A DNA stretch of 64,000 nt from assembly GCF_001907195.1 (NCBI RefSeq), contig NZ_LVWA01000010.1, positions 248,001 to 312,000 of the forward strand, read 5' to 3'. This stretch comes from Pontibacter flavimaris (lineage in GTDB: Bacteria > Bacteroidota > Bacteroidia > Cytophagales > Hymenobacteraceae). The first letter of the stretch is position 1. The number at the start of each line of letters is the position of its first letter. The notes under the pieces are model-generated. The model was not told the origin of the DNA, did not search any database, and was given only the letters and a program-made list of their open reading frames with translations. Positions 27,595 to 37,328 of the stretch are shown piece by piece. The translations under genes were made by a program, and so were the position numbers.

Positions 27595-28986
27595 TTAGAA
27601 AAGCCTCAGGTGCACTACCAGGTACCATACCAGCGCCAGGATTGGCAGCAGGAACGGGATGGAGTAACGCAGAATGTATCCAAAGAATGAAGGCATCTTG
27701 ACGCCGGCGCTTTCCGCGATGGCCTTCACCATGAAGTTCGGTCCGTTACCGATGTAGGTAAAGGCGCCGAAAAGCACGGATGCCAGGGAGATGGCCTCCA
27801 ACTGGATAAGTGTTTCCATGCCGGCGGCGGTAGTGCCCTCGGCAAACATGCGCACATCCACCACGCTGCCCTGCGACAGGTCGTACTTAGCCATGGCCAG
27901 CGACAGGAAGTTGGCGTAGGTCGGGGCGTTATCGAGGAAGCCGGAAAGCGAGCCGGTGGCCCAGTACAGGAAGTTTGGCGTTATGAACTTGGAGTACTCA
28001 GGAGACGAGGCAATCTGAGCGGACAACTGCAGGGCCGGCATCATGGTAAAGAAGATACCGAAGAACAGGAACACCACCTCCAGGATAGGGTGGAAGTTGA
28101 AGTGGTTTCCGGCCAGGGCCGTCTTGCTGGAGAAACGGTAGCACATAAAGGCCGCCGAAAGCTGGATAACCTCACGCAGGAAAGAAATCTTGGTGCCGTC
28201 GTAGTAGATGTGCGGCAGTCCGTCAATCACATTCGGGTCCAGGAACACGGCACCGATGATAATGGCCAGCCAGAAGATGTTGCGCTTGCCGGAGAAATGG
28301 AACTCTGTCTTCTCGTTATTCCTGGCAACTACCTCCGGGTCAGGTGTAAAGTTCGTCTCCTTGTTGCGGCGATCGACCAGGAAGAACATCAGGCAAAGCA
28401 GCGTGATACTGATAAACCACGGGCTGATGAGGTGCTCCAGCGTCCAGAAGAACGGCACGCCCTTAATGAAGCCGATGAACAGGGGAGGGTCCCCGAGTGG
28501 GGTGAGCAGGCCGCCGGCGTTGCTTACGATAAAGATGAAGAAGACGATCTGGTACGGCTTGATGCGGTGGTTGTTGAGCCTGATGAAGGGGCGGATAAGC
28601 AGGAGCGAGGCGCCTGTTGTACCAATGATGCTGGCCAGAACCGCTCCAACAGCCACCAAGGCCACATTTATAAGCGGTGTGGCATTGGCATTCACGTTCA
28701 GGTAGATACCGCCCGCGGCAATGTAAAGGGAGCTAAGCAATACCGCGAACGTAAAGTATTCTGCCGCTGTGTGCGCCGGCATGTGCACATCGCCCAGCAC
28801 AAACAGGTAATAGGCCAGCACGGTCAGGCCAAGCACCACGGCGACGGTTTTATAGTTATGCTCCCAGAAGTGGCCGAAGAAAATCGGGCCGGCAGCGATC
28901 ATGCCGATCAGGATCAGGAAGGGTATGATCAGAAAAACAGGTAGAGCTTCTTGGGCCTGCGCCAGAAGTATAAAGTTGTTTAGCAT
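27595..28986 (-). CDS. NhaD/ArsB-type sodium:proton antiporter family protein
   Basis: A 463-residue polytopic membrane protein with about 12 hydrophobic segments. The signature GGLLTPLGDPPLFIGFIKGV and the later FLDNAPTYANFL are typical of the ion-transporter superfamily that includes NhaD antiporters. Substrate choice between sodium/proton exchange and another anion or carboxylate is not fixed by the sequence. It is monocistronic, with a terminator directly downstream. Confidence 0.85.
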   Translation of the reverse strand: MLNNFILLAQAQEALPVFLIIPFLILIGMIAAGPIFFGHFWEHNYKTVAVVLGLTVLAYYLFVLGDVHMPAHTAAEYFTFAVLLSSLYIAAGGIYLNVNANATPLINVALVAVGAVLASIIGTTGASLLLIRPFIRLNNHRIKPYQIVFFIFIVSNAGGLLTPLGDPPLFIGFIKGVPFFWTLEHLISPWFISITLLCLMFFLVDRRNKETNFTPDPEVVARNNEKTEFHFSGKRNIFWLAIIIGAVFLDPNVIDGLPHIYYDGTKISFLREVIQLSAAFMCYRFSSKTALAGNHFNFHPILEVVFLFFGIFFTMMPALQLSAQIASSPEYSKFITPNFLYWATGSLSGFLDNAPTYANFLSLAMAKYDLSQGSVVDVRMFAEGTTAAGMETLIQLEAISLASVLFGAFTYIGNGPNFMVKAIAESAGVKMPSFFGYILRYSIPFLLPILALVWYLVVHLRLF

Positions 28987-29624
28987 GGTGTAGGTTAATT
29001 CGGTTTAGGTTTTTTGCTTGCTGCACAAAGATACATTTTCTGAGCTAAAATGCTAGGCTTTGCGGCGCCTTGGTTACCTGATTAATGTACATACGTGGAG
29101 CAGCAGCAGCAGCAGGAACCAGGGCTTGTCCCCGTTAAATTATACTTTCCAATATTGCCCGGAGACGGCAGGGAGCGGAGTGCTGAGCCGTGGCTGCTCC
29201 TGTACCCCGAAGCTACGGGTTTGTGCTACGTTCCCTCGTTTGCCCTCAAAGGCCCTGGCTGGTCTTGCAGGTCCGTCACTTTTTTCGTTGCACTTTGCCG
29301 GCCTTCTGTTTCTATGGGGCAGCCCGGCTTCTTCTGGCCCATCCTATACTTTACAGGTATTTGCCCGGACATCCTGTGTTACAGCTTCCGACTTGTTTAA
29401 AGTATAAACCAGCCGCAACGCTATAGCCGGTGGGCACCTTTCTGAGAAGCCACAAAAAAACAGTTGGCGGGCTACGCGGTTATCATCAAAATACCCGCGT
29501 AGACGCAGTGTTTTATACTTAAAGGCAGGGCGGGTGGCAAGCCTATGCACTTGTCGTAAATAATGCCTAATTTTGGAAACTTAATGCAATACCTACAGGT
29601 TTTAACATTAAACAGCGTTATATC
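28987..29624. other. Gene-free region upstream of the NFU gene
   Basis: Open frames here show no protein-like composition or start signal. Four AAGTATA motifs occur. A -7 box TAATTTTG lies at 29568-29575 upstream of the NFU gene. An inverted repeat around GGCGGGCTACGCGGTTATC and ATACCCGCGTAGACGC (about 29465-29508) is visible. Confidence 0.45.
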
Positions 29625-30239
29625 ATGTTAGAAAATAAAGAGAAGATGGTTTCTGTATACGCAGAGGCTAACCCGAACCCCGAGTCGATGAAGTTTGTGA
29701 TGAACGTGCAGATGCTGCCCGACGGCCAGAGCGTGGACTATCCTGATCTGGAGAGTGCGCTGGAGTCGCCACTGGCGCAGGAGCTGTTCAACTTCGACTA
29801 CGTTTCACGTGTGTTTATTGCCAGCAACTTCGTTACCGTGACCAAGAGCGCGGACCTGGAGTGGGTAAAGATCATCCCGGAACTGCGTGCATTCCTGAAA
29901 TCTTACGTAGAGGCCGGCGGCCCGATCTTTAACGAAGGATTCTCTGCAGCCAAGCCGCAGACAGCCGATGCCAGCCACGGCGAGGCATCTGCCGAGGACG
30001 CTGAGATCTCTAAAAAGGTGATTGACCTGCTGGAGAACTACGTGCGCCCCGCTGTGGAGCAGGATGGTGGTAACATCACTTTTAAGTCTTACAATGATGG
30101 TGTGGTAACCGTGCACCTGCAGGGCTCCTGCAGCGGCTGCCCTTCTGCCACGGTAACGCTGAAGGCCGGAATCGAGAACCTGCTCAAGCGCATGGTGCCG
30201 GAAGTGAGAGAGGTTGTTGCCGATGGCATGACCATATAA
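29625..30239 (+). CDS. NFU-type iron-sulfur scaffold protein
   Basis: A 204-residue carrier of [4Fe-4S] clusters to target enzymes. It has an Nfu_N domain (NPNPESMKFVMN, about 15-100), a short Ala-rich linker, and a C-terminal NifU domain with VRPAVEQDGGNITF and the CSGCPSAT cysteine pair. Length and order match the bacterial and mitochondrial NFU1 type. Monocistronic with a terminator downstream. Confidence 0.93.
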   Translation: MLENKEKMVSVYAEANPNPESMKFVMNVQMLPDGQSVDYPDLESALESPLAQELFNFDYVSRVFIASNFVTVTKSADLEWVKIIPELRAFLKSYVEAGGPIFNEGFSAAKPQTADASHGEASAEDAEISKKVIDLLENYVRPAVEQDGGNITFKSYNDGVVTVHLQGSCSGCPSATVTLKAGIENLLKRMVPEVREVVADGMTI

Positions 30240-30244
30240 GTCCT

Positions 30245-30276
<32 letters not shown>

Positions 30277-30311
30277 AAGAGCCAGCTCCGTAAGGGGCTG
30301 GCTCTTTTGTT
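30277..30311 (+). terminator. Terminator after the NFU gene
   Basis: AAAGAGCCAGCTCC, loop, GGGGCTGGCTCTTTT with T tail. Confidence 0.85.
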
Positions 30312-30452
30312 TTTAATACCACTGGAGATCGTTTCTGCCTATCCGCACTGCTTGCAGGGGCGCAGGAGGAGGTTGAAGAGCAAGATCTCTCCGTTGCGAG
30401 CAGCTTACCCCATATTGGCAAAAACACCTTGTCTCCAGCTGGCTCCTAAAGC

Positions 30453-30488
30453 CGGAAAAGCCCGAAGCATTTGCCTCGGGCTTTTCTG
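30453..30488 (-). terminator. Terminator of secDF
   Basis: On the minus strand GAAAAGCCCGAGG, loop, CTTCGGGCTTTTC. It lies about 20 bases past the secDF stop. Confidence 0.8.
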
Positions 30489-30508
30489 ATGTATGCTGTC
30501 GCGGTTGC

Positions 30509-33493
30509 TTAGCGGACTTTCTGCGCTACCTGTGGGGTAGCTACGGGTTGTTTGGTGCCGTCCTCTTCCCTGATCGTATCCACTACGATTGGCGTAGCGA
30601 TGAACAGGGATGAGTAAGTACCAGCCAGTACACCGATGATCATTGCCAGCGAGAAGCTGCGAAGCACCTCTCCACCGAAAAGGAACAGGATCACCACCAC
30701 CAGGAACAGGGTCAGGGAGGTGATAATGGTACGGCTGAACGTGCTGATCAGGGCTGGGTTAACAATCTGCCTGATGGTTGCGCGCGGATTGTCATGCATG
30801 TACTCCCGCACTCGGTCAAAGATTACTACGGTATCGTTAATGGAGAAACCGATAATGGTCAATACCGCCGCGATAAATACCTGGTCCATCTCGTAAGAGA
30901 TGCCAAACAGGTGCAGAATCGAGAATACAGCCAGAATTATCAACGCGTCGTGCAGGAGGGCTACCACGCCACCCAGCGAGAACTGCCACTTGCGGAAGCG
31001 CAGCATCACGTAGAGGAAGATACCTGCCAGGGATAAAAGTATGGCGATAAGGGCTGTGTTCTGAATGTCGTCGGCCATGGAGGCTCCAACTTTGGAAGAA
31101 CTCAGTACCTGCGGGTTGAATTCAGCATACTCCTGCAGTCCCTGCTCCAGTGCCGTTCTTACCTGCTCATCGGCCTGCGTGCTCTCATCTTCTGCCAGCC
31201 AGCTGGTGATGATCTTGACACGGTTAGAGGCGCCGAATGTCTTTACCTCAGTACCTTCCTGCTGGAAGTCATCCAGCAGGCCTTCGCGGATTTCGGAAGC
31301 CGGAACCGCCTGCTCAAACTCCACCACATACGAGCGGCCACCTGTAAAGTCAATACCCAGGTTTGGCCCTGTTATCGCCATGGCAATAAAGCCGAAGGCG
31401 ATGAGCGCAATGGAGAAGCCATAGGCTGGCTTTCTGATCTTCATCACATCGAACTTCACGTTGCGGAACATCTTATCGGCCAGCGAAGAGGAGAAAGAGA
31501 GCTTGCCTGCCCTCTTGAAGGTACTCTCTACCAACAGCCTGGAAATATATACCGATGTAAAGAAAGATGTCACGATACCGATCATCATCGTGATGGCGAA
31601 TCCCTTCACCGGACCGGAGCCAAAGAAGTATAGGATAAAGCCTACCAGGAAGGTGGTCACGTTAGCGTCAAAGATGGAGCTGAAGGCTTTTTCGTAACCG
31701 GCATTAATAACCTCGCGCATAGACCTGCCTTTTGCGGCTTCCTCGCGCATACGCTCAAAAATAAGCACGTTGGCATCCACGGCCATACCCAGCGTCAGCA
31801 CGATACCGGCAATACCGGGCAGGGTAAGGGAGGCGCCGAACTGGGCCAGCACCCCAAGTATAAAGAACACGTTGAAAAGCAGGGCAAGGTCAGCGATCAT
31901 GCCACCACGAGAGTAGTAGGCAATCATGAAGATAACCACCACTACCAGACCGGCCACAGTAGAAAGTAAGCCCTGGTTGATCGCCTCCTGGCCCAGCGAA
32001 GGACCTACGATGGCCTCTTCCACGATACGGGTCGGGGCTGGCATCTTACCTGCCTTCAGGATGTTGGCAAGGTCCTGCGCCTCATCAATGGTAAAGTTAC
32101 CGGAGATAGAAGAACTGCCACCCGTGATCTCGCCCTGTACTACCGGGGCAGAGTATACGTAGTTATCCAGCACGATGGCAACCTGACGGCCAACGTTGTC
32201 GCCGGTGAGGCGGGCCCACTTTCTGGCGCCGGTCGGGTTCATCGTCATCGAGATCTCAGGACGGCCATGCTGGTCAAAGTCCTGGCGGGCGTCGTTGATC
32301 GCGTCACCTCCTAGCGGCGCCTTCCCGTCACGACCTTTCTTGATGGCATAAAGTTCCACAAACGCCTGCTTGCCTTCGGTTATCGGCTTCACGCCCCACA
32401 GGAATTTCATGTTGGATGGCAGCAAGGTGCGCACATCCGGTCTGCTGAACAACTCGTTGATGGTGGCTGTGTCGCGCACGTTGGCACCTAAGCCGTTGGG
32501 CATCATAGTAAACAGGGACGCCAGTACGCCTCCCTGCTGGTTAAGAGTAGCTGAGTCTGCGGCCAGAGCGGCGGCAGTGTCTGTTTGCGTGTTGGCAGCG
32601 ATGGCCGCCGAGTCAGTGCCTGCAGCCTGCGCCAGCACGTCTTCAGTGGTATCGGCGGCAACAGGAGCCTTGGCGGCTACGGCTGCAGTGTTAGGCAGGT
32701 TCAGTTTGCCGGCACGCTGCAACTGGTCCAGTTGCTGGCTCACCTGCATCAGGTAAGGGTTAAACTCCTGTGGCGTCCATACTTCCCAGAACTCCAGGTT
32801 GGCCATGCCCTGCAGCAGGTTACGCACACGCTCCGGATTATCGATGCCCGGAAGCTCGATCTGGATGCGGCCGGTGCCCTTCAGGCGCTGGATGTTTGGC
32901 TGCGTAACGCCAAAGCGGTCGATACGGGTTTGCAGGATGTTGAAGGAGCGGTCGATGGCGGCGTCTACTTCTGCCTGGATTACGTTGATCACCTCCTCGT
33001 TAGTAGACTCGTAGCTGATCTTGCCACGGTTGGCCGAGTTGGAGAAGATGCTGCTCAGGCGGCCGTCTGGCTCTATCTCACGGTAGGCCTGGGCAAAAAG
33101 TGAGGTGAAGCGATCCTGGCTGTTGCGCTGCATCTCCTGGGCGCGGTCCAGCGCCTTCAGGAAGCTAGGATCCTTGCTGTTGCCGGCCATAGACTTAACG
33201 ATCTCCACAGGCGATACCTCCAGTACCACGTGCATACCGCCTTTCAGGTCCAGGCCAAGGCCGAGCTCCTTCTCCGTAACCTCCTTGTACGTCATGCCCA
33301 GGTACACGGGCTCGTTCCACATGGAGTCGAGGTAGGATTGTTTTTTAGCTAGATCAACGTTGCCCTGTGCGTCGGTGGCATAAGCCTCCGCTTTCTTCTG
33401 CACGCTGTTGGCAACGAATGAGAACGACAGAAAGTAAAGGCAGAGTGCCGATACGATCAACGTCAGAACGATAATTAACGATTTGTTCCGCAT
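30509..33493 (-). CDS. secDF: Fused protein-export membrane protein SecDF
   Basis: A single 994-residue polypeptide joining SecD and SecF, the proton-driven accessory of the Sec translocon. SecD motifs include LGLDLKGGMHVVLEV and, before the last SecD helices, TLGMAVDANVLIFERMREE. SecF follows with LGIDFTGGRSYVVEF and IIGFSINDTVVIFDRVRE. An Ala/Asp/Thr-rich insert at about 268-318 in the periplasmic part has low complexity. The gene has only two AAGTATA motifs in 3 kb. Confidence 0.95.
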   Translation of the reverse strand: MRNKSLIIVLTLIVSALCLYFLSFSFVANSVQKKAEAYATDAQGNVDLAKKQSYLDSMWNEPVYLGMTYKEVTEKELGLGLDLKGGMHVVLEVSPVEIVKSMAGNSKDPSFLKALDRAQEMQRNSQDRFTSLFAQAYREIEPDGRLSSIFSNSANRGKISYESTNEEVINVIQAEVDAAIDRSFNILQTRIDRFGVTQPNIQRLKGTGRIQIELPGIDNPERVRNLLQGMANLEFWEVWTPQEFNPYLMQVSQQLDQLQRAGKLNLPNTAAVAAKAPVAADTTEDVLAQAAGTDSAAIAANTQTDTAAALAADSATLNQQGGVLASLFTMMPNGLGANVRDTATINELFSRPDVRTLLPSNMKFLWGVKPITEGKQAFVELYAIKKGRDGKAPLGGDAINDARQDFDQHGRPEISMTMNPTGARKWARLTGDNVGRQVAIVLDNYVYSAPVVQGEITGGSSSISGNFTIDEAQDLANILKAGKMPAPTRIVEEAIVGPSLGQEAINQGLLSTVAGLVVVVIFMIAYYSRGGMIADLALLFNVFFILGVLAQFGASLTLPGIAGIVLTLGMAVDANVLIFERMREEAAKGRSMREVINAGYEKAFSSIFDANVTTFLVGFILYFFGSGPVKGFAITMMIGIVTSFFTSVYISRLLVESTFKRAGKLSFSSSLADKMFRNVKFDVMKIRKPAYGFSIALIAFGFIAMAITGPNLGIDFTGGRSYVVEFEQAVPASEIREGLLDDFQQEGTEVKTFGASNRVKIITSWLAEDESTQADEQVRTALEQGLQEYAEFNPQVLSSSKVGASMADDIQNTALIAILLSLAGIFLYVMLRFRKWQFSLGGVVALLHDALIILAVFSILHLFGISYEMDQVFIAAVLTIIGFSINDTVVIFDRVREYMHDNPRATIRQIVNPALISTFSRTIITSLTLFLVVVILFLFGGEVLRSFSLAMIIGVLAGTYSSLFIATPIVVDTIREEDGTKQPVATPQVAQKVR

Positions 33494-33657
33494 TGTTTAA
33501 GTAAAAGTATGAATTGATTGAATATTGGGTACAAAAAACGCTTCCCCCGCAGGGACTCTTAAATAACTATAATGACATCGGGTGCGTTCCGTTCACTCCC
33601 GGATAGGGCGGTGCGGCGGCCGGGTTTGGCGGGGAAAGAAAATAGGGGAGGGGCAGC

Positions 33658-34032
33658 CTACGGGGCGTTGGGCTGTACGGTGGTTGGCAAAATACGGGCG
33701 GCAAAACCGGCCCCCGGAGGTACGGCCGTGTAAGCGGCAGGCAGCAGCGCGATGGCGGTACGCGCAAAGCACGGTTGCTGCGGAAGCGGCTCCAGGTCTT
33801 GCTCCAGGTTCTTAAGGGCCACAAAGGAAGTGGTGCCCTCCAGCGATATCTTCTGCTTTACAACGGTTTTCTTGCCGCTGGCAGCGCTTACCTCTTTGCT
33901 TTCGAGGGGGGCTGCTCCGCTGGCCGAAGTATATGCCATCACCTCCTGCCCGTTGAGCATGAGCGCCCACAGCAGGGTTACCGACATCAGCAGATGCCTT
34001 AGGTGGCAGAATATCTTAGTGGCTTTTGGCAT
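33658..34032 (-). CDS. Small exported hypothetical protein
   Basis: A 124-residue reading from ATG 34032 with a signal-like hydrophobic stretch (LLMSVTLLWALMLNGQEVMA) and a Pro/Ala-rich body. A TTG four codons earlier is not needed. The adjacent minus-strand genes trkA and secDF make cotranscription possible, but composition is only weakly protein-like. No family recognised. Confidence 0.5.
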   Translation of the reverse strand: MPKATKIFCHLRHLLMSVTLLWALMLNGQEVMAYTSASGAAPLESKEVSAASGKKTVVKQKISLEGTTSFVALKNLEQDLEPLPQQPCFARTAIALLPAAYTAVPPGAGFAARILPTTVQPNAP

Positions 34033-34076
34033 GTATAACCGCAAATATGAAATCTTTTCTGTTAAAAAAGAAAATT

Positions 34077-34769
34077 TTAACGGTTTACCTCAATAAATCG
34101 CTTCACATCCTGCTTCTTGCCTATAAGCAGCAGGATGTCTGAGGGGTAGATAATGGTGTCTGCCTTGGGCACCCCGATGATGTGCTCTACCTGGGTGGGC
34201 TTGCCGTCCTGTATCTCCTCAAAAAAGCGCTTGATCGTGATCAGGTTCAGGTTATACTTCTCGCGGAGCGATATTTTGGCCACGCTGCGGTTGGCAATGT
34301 TGCGCGGTGCGTTGATCTCCACGATCTCATAGTTATCGGGCAGCGGCAGGAAAGTGCGGATGCTGGGCTGCAGCAGGCGCTCGGCCACGGTTTTACCCAC
34401 TTCGCCCTCCGGCGAAAGGATTTCCTGCACGCCCATCTTCTCCAGAATGCGGCGCTGCTGCTTGTTGGAGGCACGCGTGATCACGCGCTTCACGTTGAGT
34501 TCCTGCAGGTTGGCTGTAGTAATGAGGATCGCTTCAAAGTCCTCGCCGATGGCCACAATCACGGCATCCATGTCCTGGATGTTTTGCGCCTCCAGCGCCC
34601 GAATGTCGGTGGCATCCAGGGCCACTGCGTAAGCCACCTGGTCTTTGATGGACTCTACATGGTCCTCGTTAAAATCAATGGCAATGACCTCGGCGCCGCG
34701 CTCGGCCAGCGTGGTGGCAATGGAGTGGCCGAATACGCCCAGTCCAATAACCGCAAATTTGCTCCTCAT
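34077..34769 (-). CDS. TrkA/KtrA-type potassium-channel regulatory subunit
   Basis: A 230-residue cytoplasmic gating subunit. An N-terminal RCK (TrkA-N) domain has the Rossmann motif VIGLGVFGHSIA and an acidic strand end AIDFNEDHV. A TrkA-C domain follows (about 150-230, ending DILLLIGKKQDVKRFI). Such proteins pair with a KtrB/TrkH membrane subunit, which is not adjacent here. The start overlaps the stop of udk by 4 bases (ATGA). Confidence 0.92.
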   Translation of the reverse strand: MRSKFAVIGLGVFGHSIATTLAERGAEVIAIDFNEDHVESIKDQVAYAVALDATDIRALEAQNIQDMDAVIVAIGEDFEAILITTANLQELNVKRVITRASNKQQRRILEKMGVQEILSPEGEVGKTVAERLLQPSIRTFLPLPDNYEIVEINAPRNIANRSVAKISLREKYNLNLITIKRFFEEIQDGKPTQVEHIIGVPKADTIIYPSDILLLIGKKQDVKRFIEVNR

Positions 34770-35386
34770 GCTTTTATTTTAGCGTTTAGGTAGGTGGTAA
34801 GCACTTCCAGCCCGCGCTCAAAGTTGGCGTTGTTCGGGATGATGATGTCCGCGTCGTTTTTGTATGGCTTGATGTATTTCTCGTAGGTGGGCGCCACGTG
34901 GTTGGTGTAGCGGTACAGCACATCGTCCAGGTCGTAGCCGCGCTCTATTTTGTCGCGCACAATGCGGCGCTGCAGCTTGATGTACTCCTTGGCATCAATG
35001 TATACTTTCAGGTCCAGCAAGTTGGCGATCTCCTCGAAGTAAAACACGAAGATGCCCTCCACCACCACAATCGGCGCCGGTCTGAACTCCAGCTGGCGCG
35101 GCACCACATCGGGGTTGTTAAAAGTATACTCCTGGCGGTAAACGGTTTCGCCCTGGCCTACCTTTAGAATATCGCGGGCGTAGGCCTCATCGTCGATGCA
35201 CGAAGGCAGGTCGAAGTTGATCACCCCGTTCGGGTCGGCGGTCTGGTGCTCGCGCGGCTTGTAGTAGTTGTCCTGCGAGATCAGGCACACGTCCTCTGGG
35301 GCGAAGGAGGTCAGCAGCTTGTTCAAAAAAGTAGTTTTCCCTGAAGCACTACCTCCCGTAATCCCGACGATGAATGGCTTTTGCAT
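34766..35386 (-). CDS. udk: Uridine kinase
   Basis: A 206-residue pyrimidine salvage kinase converting uridine or cytidine to the monophosphate. The P-loop is GGSASGKTTF, with SQDNYYK and YDLDDVLYRY downstream. Overlaps the trkA-like gene by 4 bases and is probably translationally coupled to it. The neighbours rdgB and a phosphoribosyltransferase also act on nucleotides. Confidence 0.94.
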   Translation of the reverse strand: MQKPFIVGITGGSASGKTTFLNKLLTSFAPEDVCLISQDNYYKPREHQTADPNGVINFDLPSCIDDEAYARDILKVGQGETVYRQEYTFNNPDVVPRQLEFRPAPIVVVEGIFVFYFEEIANLLDLKVYIDAKEYIKLQRRIVRDKIERGYDLDDVLYRYTNHVAPTYEKYIKPYKNDADIIIPNNANFERGLEVLTTYLNAKIKA

Positions 35387-35455
35387 TGGAAGCTTTAGTT
35401 TCAGACTACAAAATTAAGACTTTAGCAGCTACTTGGCTAGTGCAGTACGTTATTT

Positions 35456-36040
35456 TTATACTTCGAGGCCCTTCAGGAAACGCACCAGCTCCTGGGTGGC
35501 GCGGCCGCGGTGGCTGATGGCGTTCTTCTCTTCGGCGCTCATCTGGGCGAAGGTGCGCTCGTGGCCGTCGGGGATGAACACCGGATCGTAGCCGAAGCCT
35601 TTGTCGCCTTTCCACCCGGTGGCTATACTTCCTGTCACGATGCCCTCGAACTGGTGCTGCTGCCCGTCCAGGATCAGGGTGATGCTGGTACGGAAGCGGG
35701 CGCGGCGGTTCTCTTGCCCCTGTAGGCTGTCCAGAAGCTTGTTTATGTTGTCGGCGTCGGAGCGCTGGGGGCCGGCATAGCGCGCCGAGTACACACCGGG
35801 TGCGCCGTTCAGCGCCTCTACCTCCAGGCCGGTGTCGTCGGCAAAACAGCTCACGTTGTAGTTGTCCCACACATACTCCGCCTTCTGCCGCGAATTGCCT
35901 TCCAGCGTGTCCTGCTCCTCGGCCAGATCCTCGTGGCAGCCAATGTCCTGCAGGGTCAGCAGTTCATACTTGCCCTCCAGCATCTGGCTCACCTCGGCCA
36001 GCTTGTGGCGGTTGTTGGTGGCAAAGCAGAGTTTTTTCAT
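35456..36040 (-). CDS. rdgB: Non-canonical purine NTP pyrophosphatase (RdgB/HAM1)
   Basis: Removes dITP and XTP from the nucleotide pool. The 194-residue length is normal. Motifs are FATNNRHKLAEV, DDTGLEVEALNGAPGVYSAR, GFGYDPVF and the final SHRGRA. It lies on the same strand as udk and the phosphoribosyltransferase gene, with short gaps. Confidence 0.95.
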   Translation of the reverse strand: MKKLCFATNNRHKLAEVSQMLEGKYELLTLQDIGCHEDLAEEQDTLEGNSRQKAEYVWDNYNVSCFADDTGLEVEALNGAPGVYSARYAGPQRSDADNINKLLDSLQGQENRRARFRTSITLILDGQQHQFEGIVTGSIATGWKGDKGFGYDPVFIPDGHERTFAQMSAEEKNAISHRGRATQELVRFLKGLEV

Positions 36041-36151
36041 TTTAGTTCTTCGTTAATGGTTGCTCGTTGTTGGTCATATGATATTGAGGGGCGTTATACT
36101 TTGATCAGGCCGGGTCTATTAAATAGCAACCAGCAACCAACAACTATAAGT

Positions 36152-36667
36152 CTACAGCAAATACGCCGCTACCTCATCCGGCTGCAGCACGACCTGTACG
36201 CGCTCGCGCAGGGTGGTGGCCAGCGAGTAGCCGGTGTAGGTGGCCGCAATGGGGTAGAGCGGGTGGTGGCGGTCTACGAGGGTGGCCACCTCTATCTTCT
36301 TCGGGTTCTGCGGCAGAAAAGCATCCAGGGTATAGGCCAGCGTTTTGCCGGTGTTCAGCACGTCGTCCACCAGCACCACTACCTTGCCCTCCAGGTTTAT
36401 ACTTTGAGGCTGCAACTGCACCGGCTCCTGCAGCGGCGCGTCTTTATTCAGCGTTACCTGCAGCAGCTGCACTTTTATGGGCGATATTTGCTGCAGCTGC
36501 TCGGCCAGGCGCTCGGCCAACGTATAGCCGTTGGGGTGGATGCCGGCCAGCACCAGCTCCTGCTCCTCTACGTTGCGTTCGTAAATCTCGTAGGCGATGC
36601 GCTTAACCTTTTGCTCTATCTGGCTGCGGTCCAGTATCAGGTTCTGCTGCTTGTGTTCTGGTGTCAT
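36152..36667 (-). CDS. PyrR-like phosphoribosyltransferase
   Basis: A 171-residue type I phosphoribosyltransferase. The PRPP-binding loop VVVLVDDVLNTGKTL is clear, and IHPNGYTLAERLAEQL resembles PyrR proteins (uracil phosphoribosyltransferase and, in Firmicutes, pyr attenuation regulator). Substrate specificity and any RNA-binding role are unproven. Upstream of rdgB on the same strand. Confidence 0.82.
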   Translation of the reverse strand: MTPEHKQQNLILDRSQIEQKVKRIAYEIYERNVEEQELVLAGIHPNGYTLAERLAEQLQQISPIKVQLLQVTLNKDAPLQEPVQLQPQSINLEGKVVVLVDDVLNTGKTLAYTLDAFLPQNPKKIEVATLVDRHHPLYPIAATYTGYSLATTLRERVQVVLQPDEVAAYLL

Positions 36668-36804
36668 AGGTACGGATCTGGCTTTGGTGGCGCGGCAAAC
36701 GGGGCCGCTAAGGCAAATTTAACAAGATAATTAGATTGGCCGCGGCTTTTGCCGGATGCGTAAAATAATTTGGCGTATAGCGTTTTACTTTCAGAAAAAC
36801 TTGT

Positions 36805-36812
36805 TAAATTTG
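36805..36812 (+). promoter_or_regulatory. -7 box of rpmE2
   Basis: TAAATTTG matches TAnnTTTG and lies 41 bases before the start codon. A possible -33 region is weak. Confidence 0.5.
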
Positions 36813-36853
36813 CAGTCCGATTCAGAAATTAAGGTTATTTAACGTTTACGATA

Positions 36854-37099
36854 ATGAAAAAAGGCATTCACCCAGAGTACAGACAGGTGGTTTTCCAGGA
36901 TATGACAAGTGATTTCAAATTTATCACTCGTTCTACTATGACTTCTGACGAGACTATCACGATGGAAGACGGTAAAGAGTATCCGGTAATCAAAGTGGAG
37001 GTTTCTTCTGCTTCCCACCCGTTCTACACTGGTAAAAACATCTTCGTGGATACCGCAGGACGCGTGGAGAAATTCAACACCCGTTACAAGAAAAAATAA
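36854..37099 (+). CDS. rpmE2: 50S ribosomal protein L31 type B
   Basis: An 81-residue ribosomal protein, [17 protein letters not shown] to TRYKKK. It has no cysteine pairs, so it is the zinc-independent (C-) type B form. Monocistronic, with its own -7 box and a terminator. Contains no AAGTATA motif. Confidence 0.96.
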   Translation: MKKGIHPEYRQVVFQDMTSDFKFITRSTMTSDETITMEDGKEYPVIKVEVSSASHPFYTGKNIFVDTAGRVEKFNTRYKKK

Positions 37100-37125
37100 G
37101 CGGTTTATTCCGGTTAAAACGTTTC

Positions 37126-37163
37126 AGGAAAAGTCTTCCCAGCTCAGGTTGGGGAGACTTTTT
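37126..37163 (+). terminator. Terminator after rpmE2
   Basis: AAAAGTCTTCCCAGCTC, loop, GGTTGGGGAGACTTTTTT; the stem has a few G-U or mismatched pairs. Confidence 0.7.
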
Positions 37164-37328
37164 TGGTTTCCGCCTTTCCCTCACTTAAAAGTCCGGACGG
37201 GCGGCAGGGGTTTGTGATGTACGCACACGCGGGGCGCCAGGCATACTTAGATCACCTCCATCCTGAAATATTACCGCGTTATACCGCGTTTTATGCACTT
37301 TTAAGGAGAAGTTTTATACTTTTGCAGA

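Noticed and set aside
29095..29400. Plus-strand open frames of about 100 codons upstream of the NFU gene
   Set aside because: Several overlapping frames, non-ATG-favoured contexts and Cys/Phe/Pro-rich composition; no start signal.
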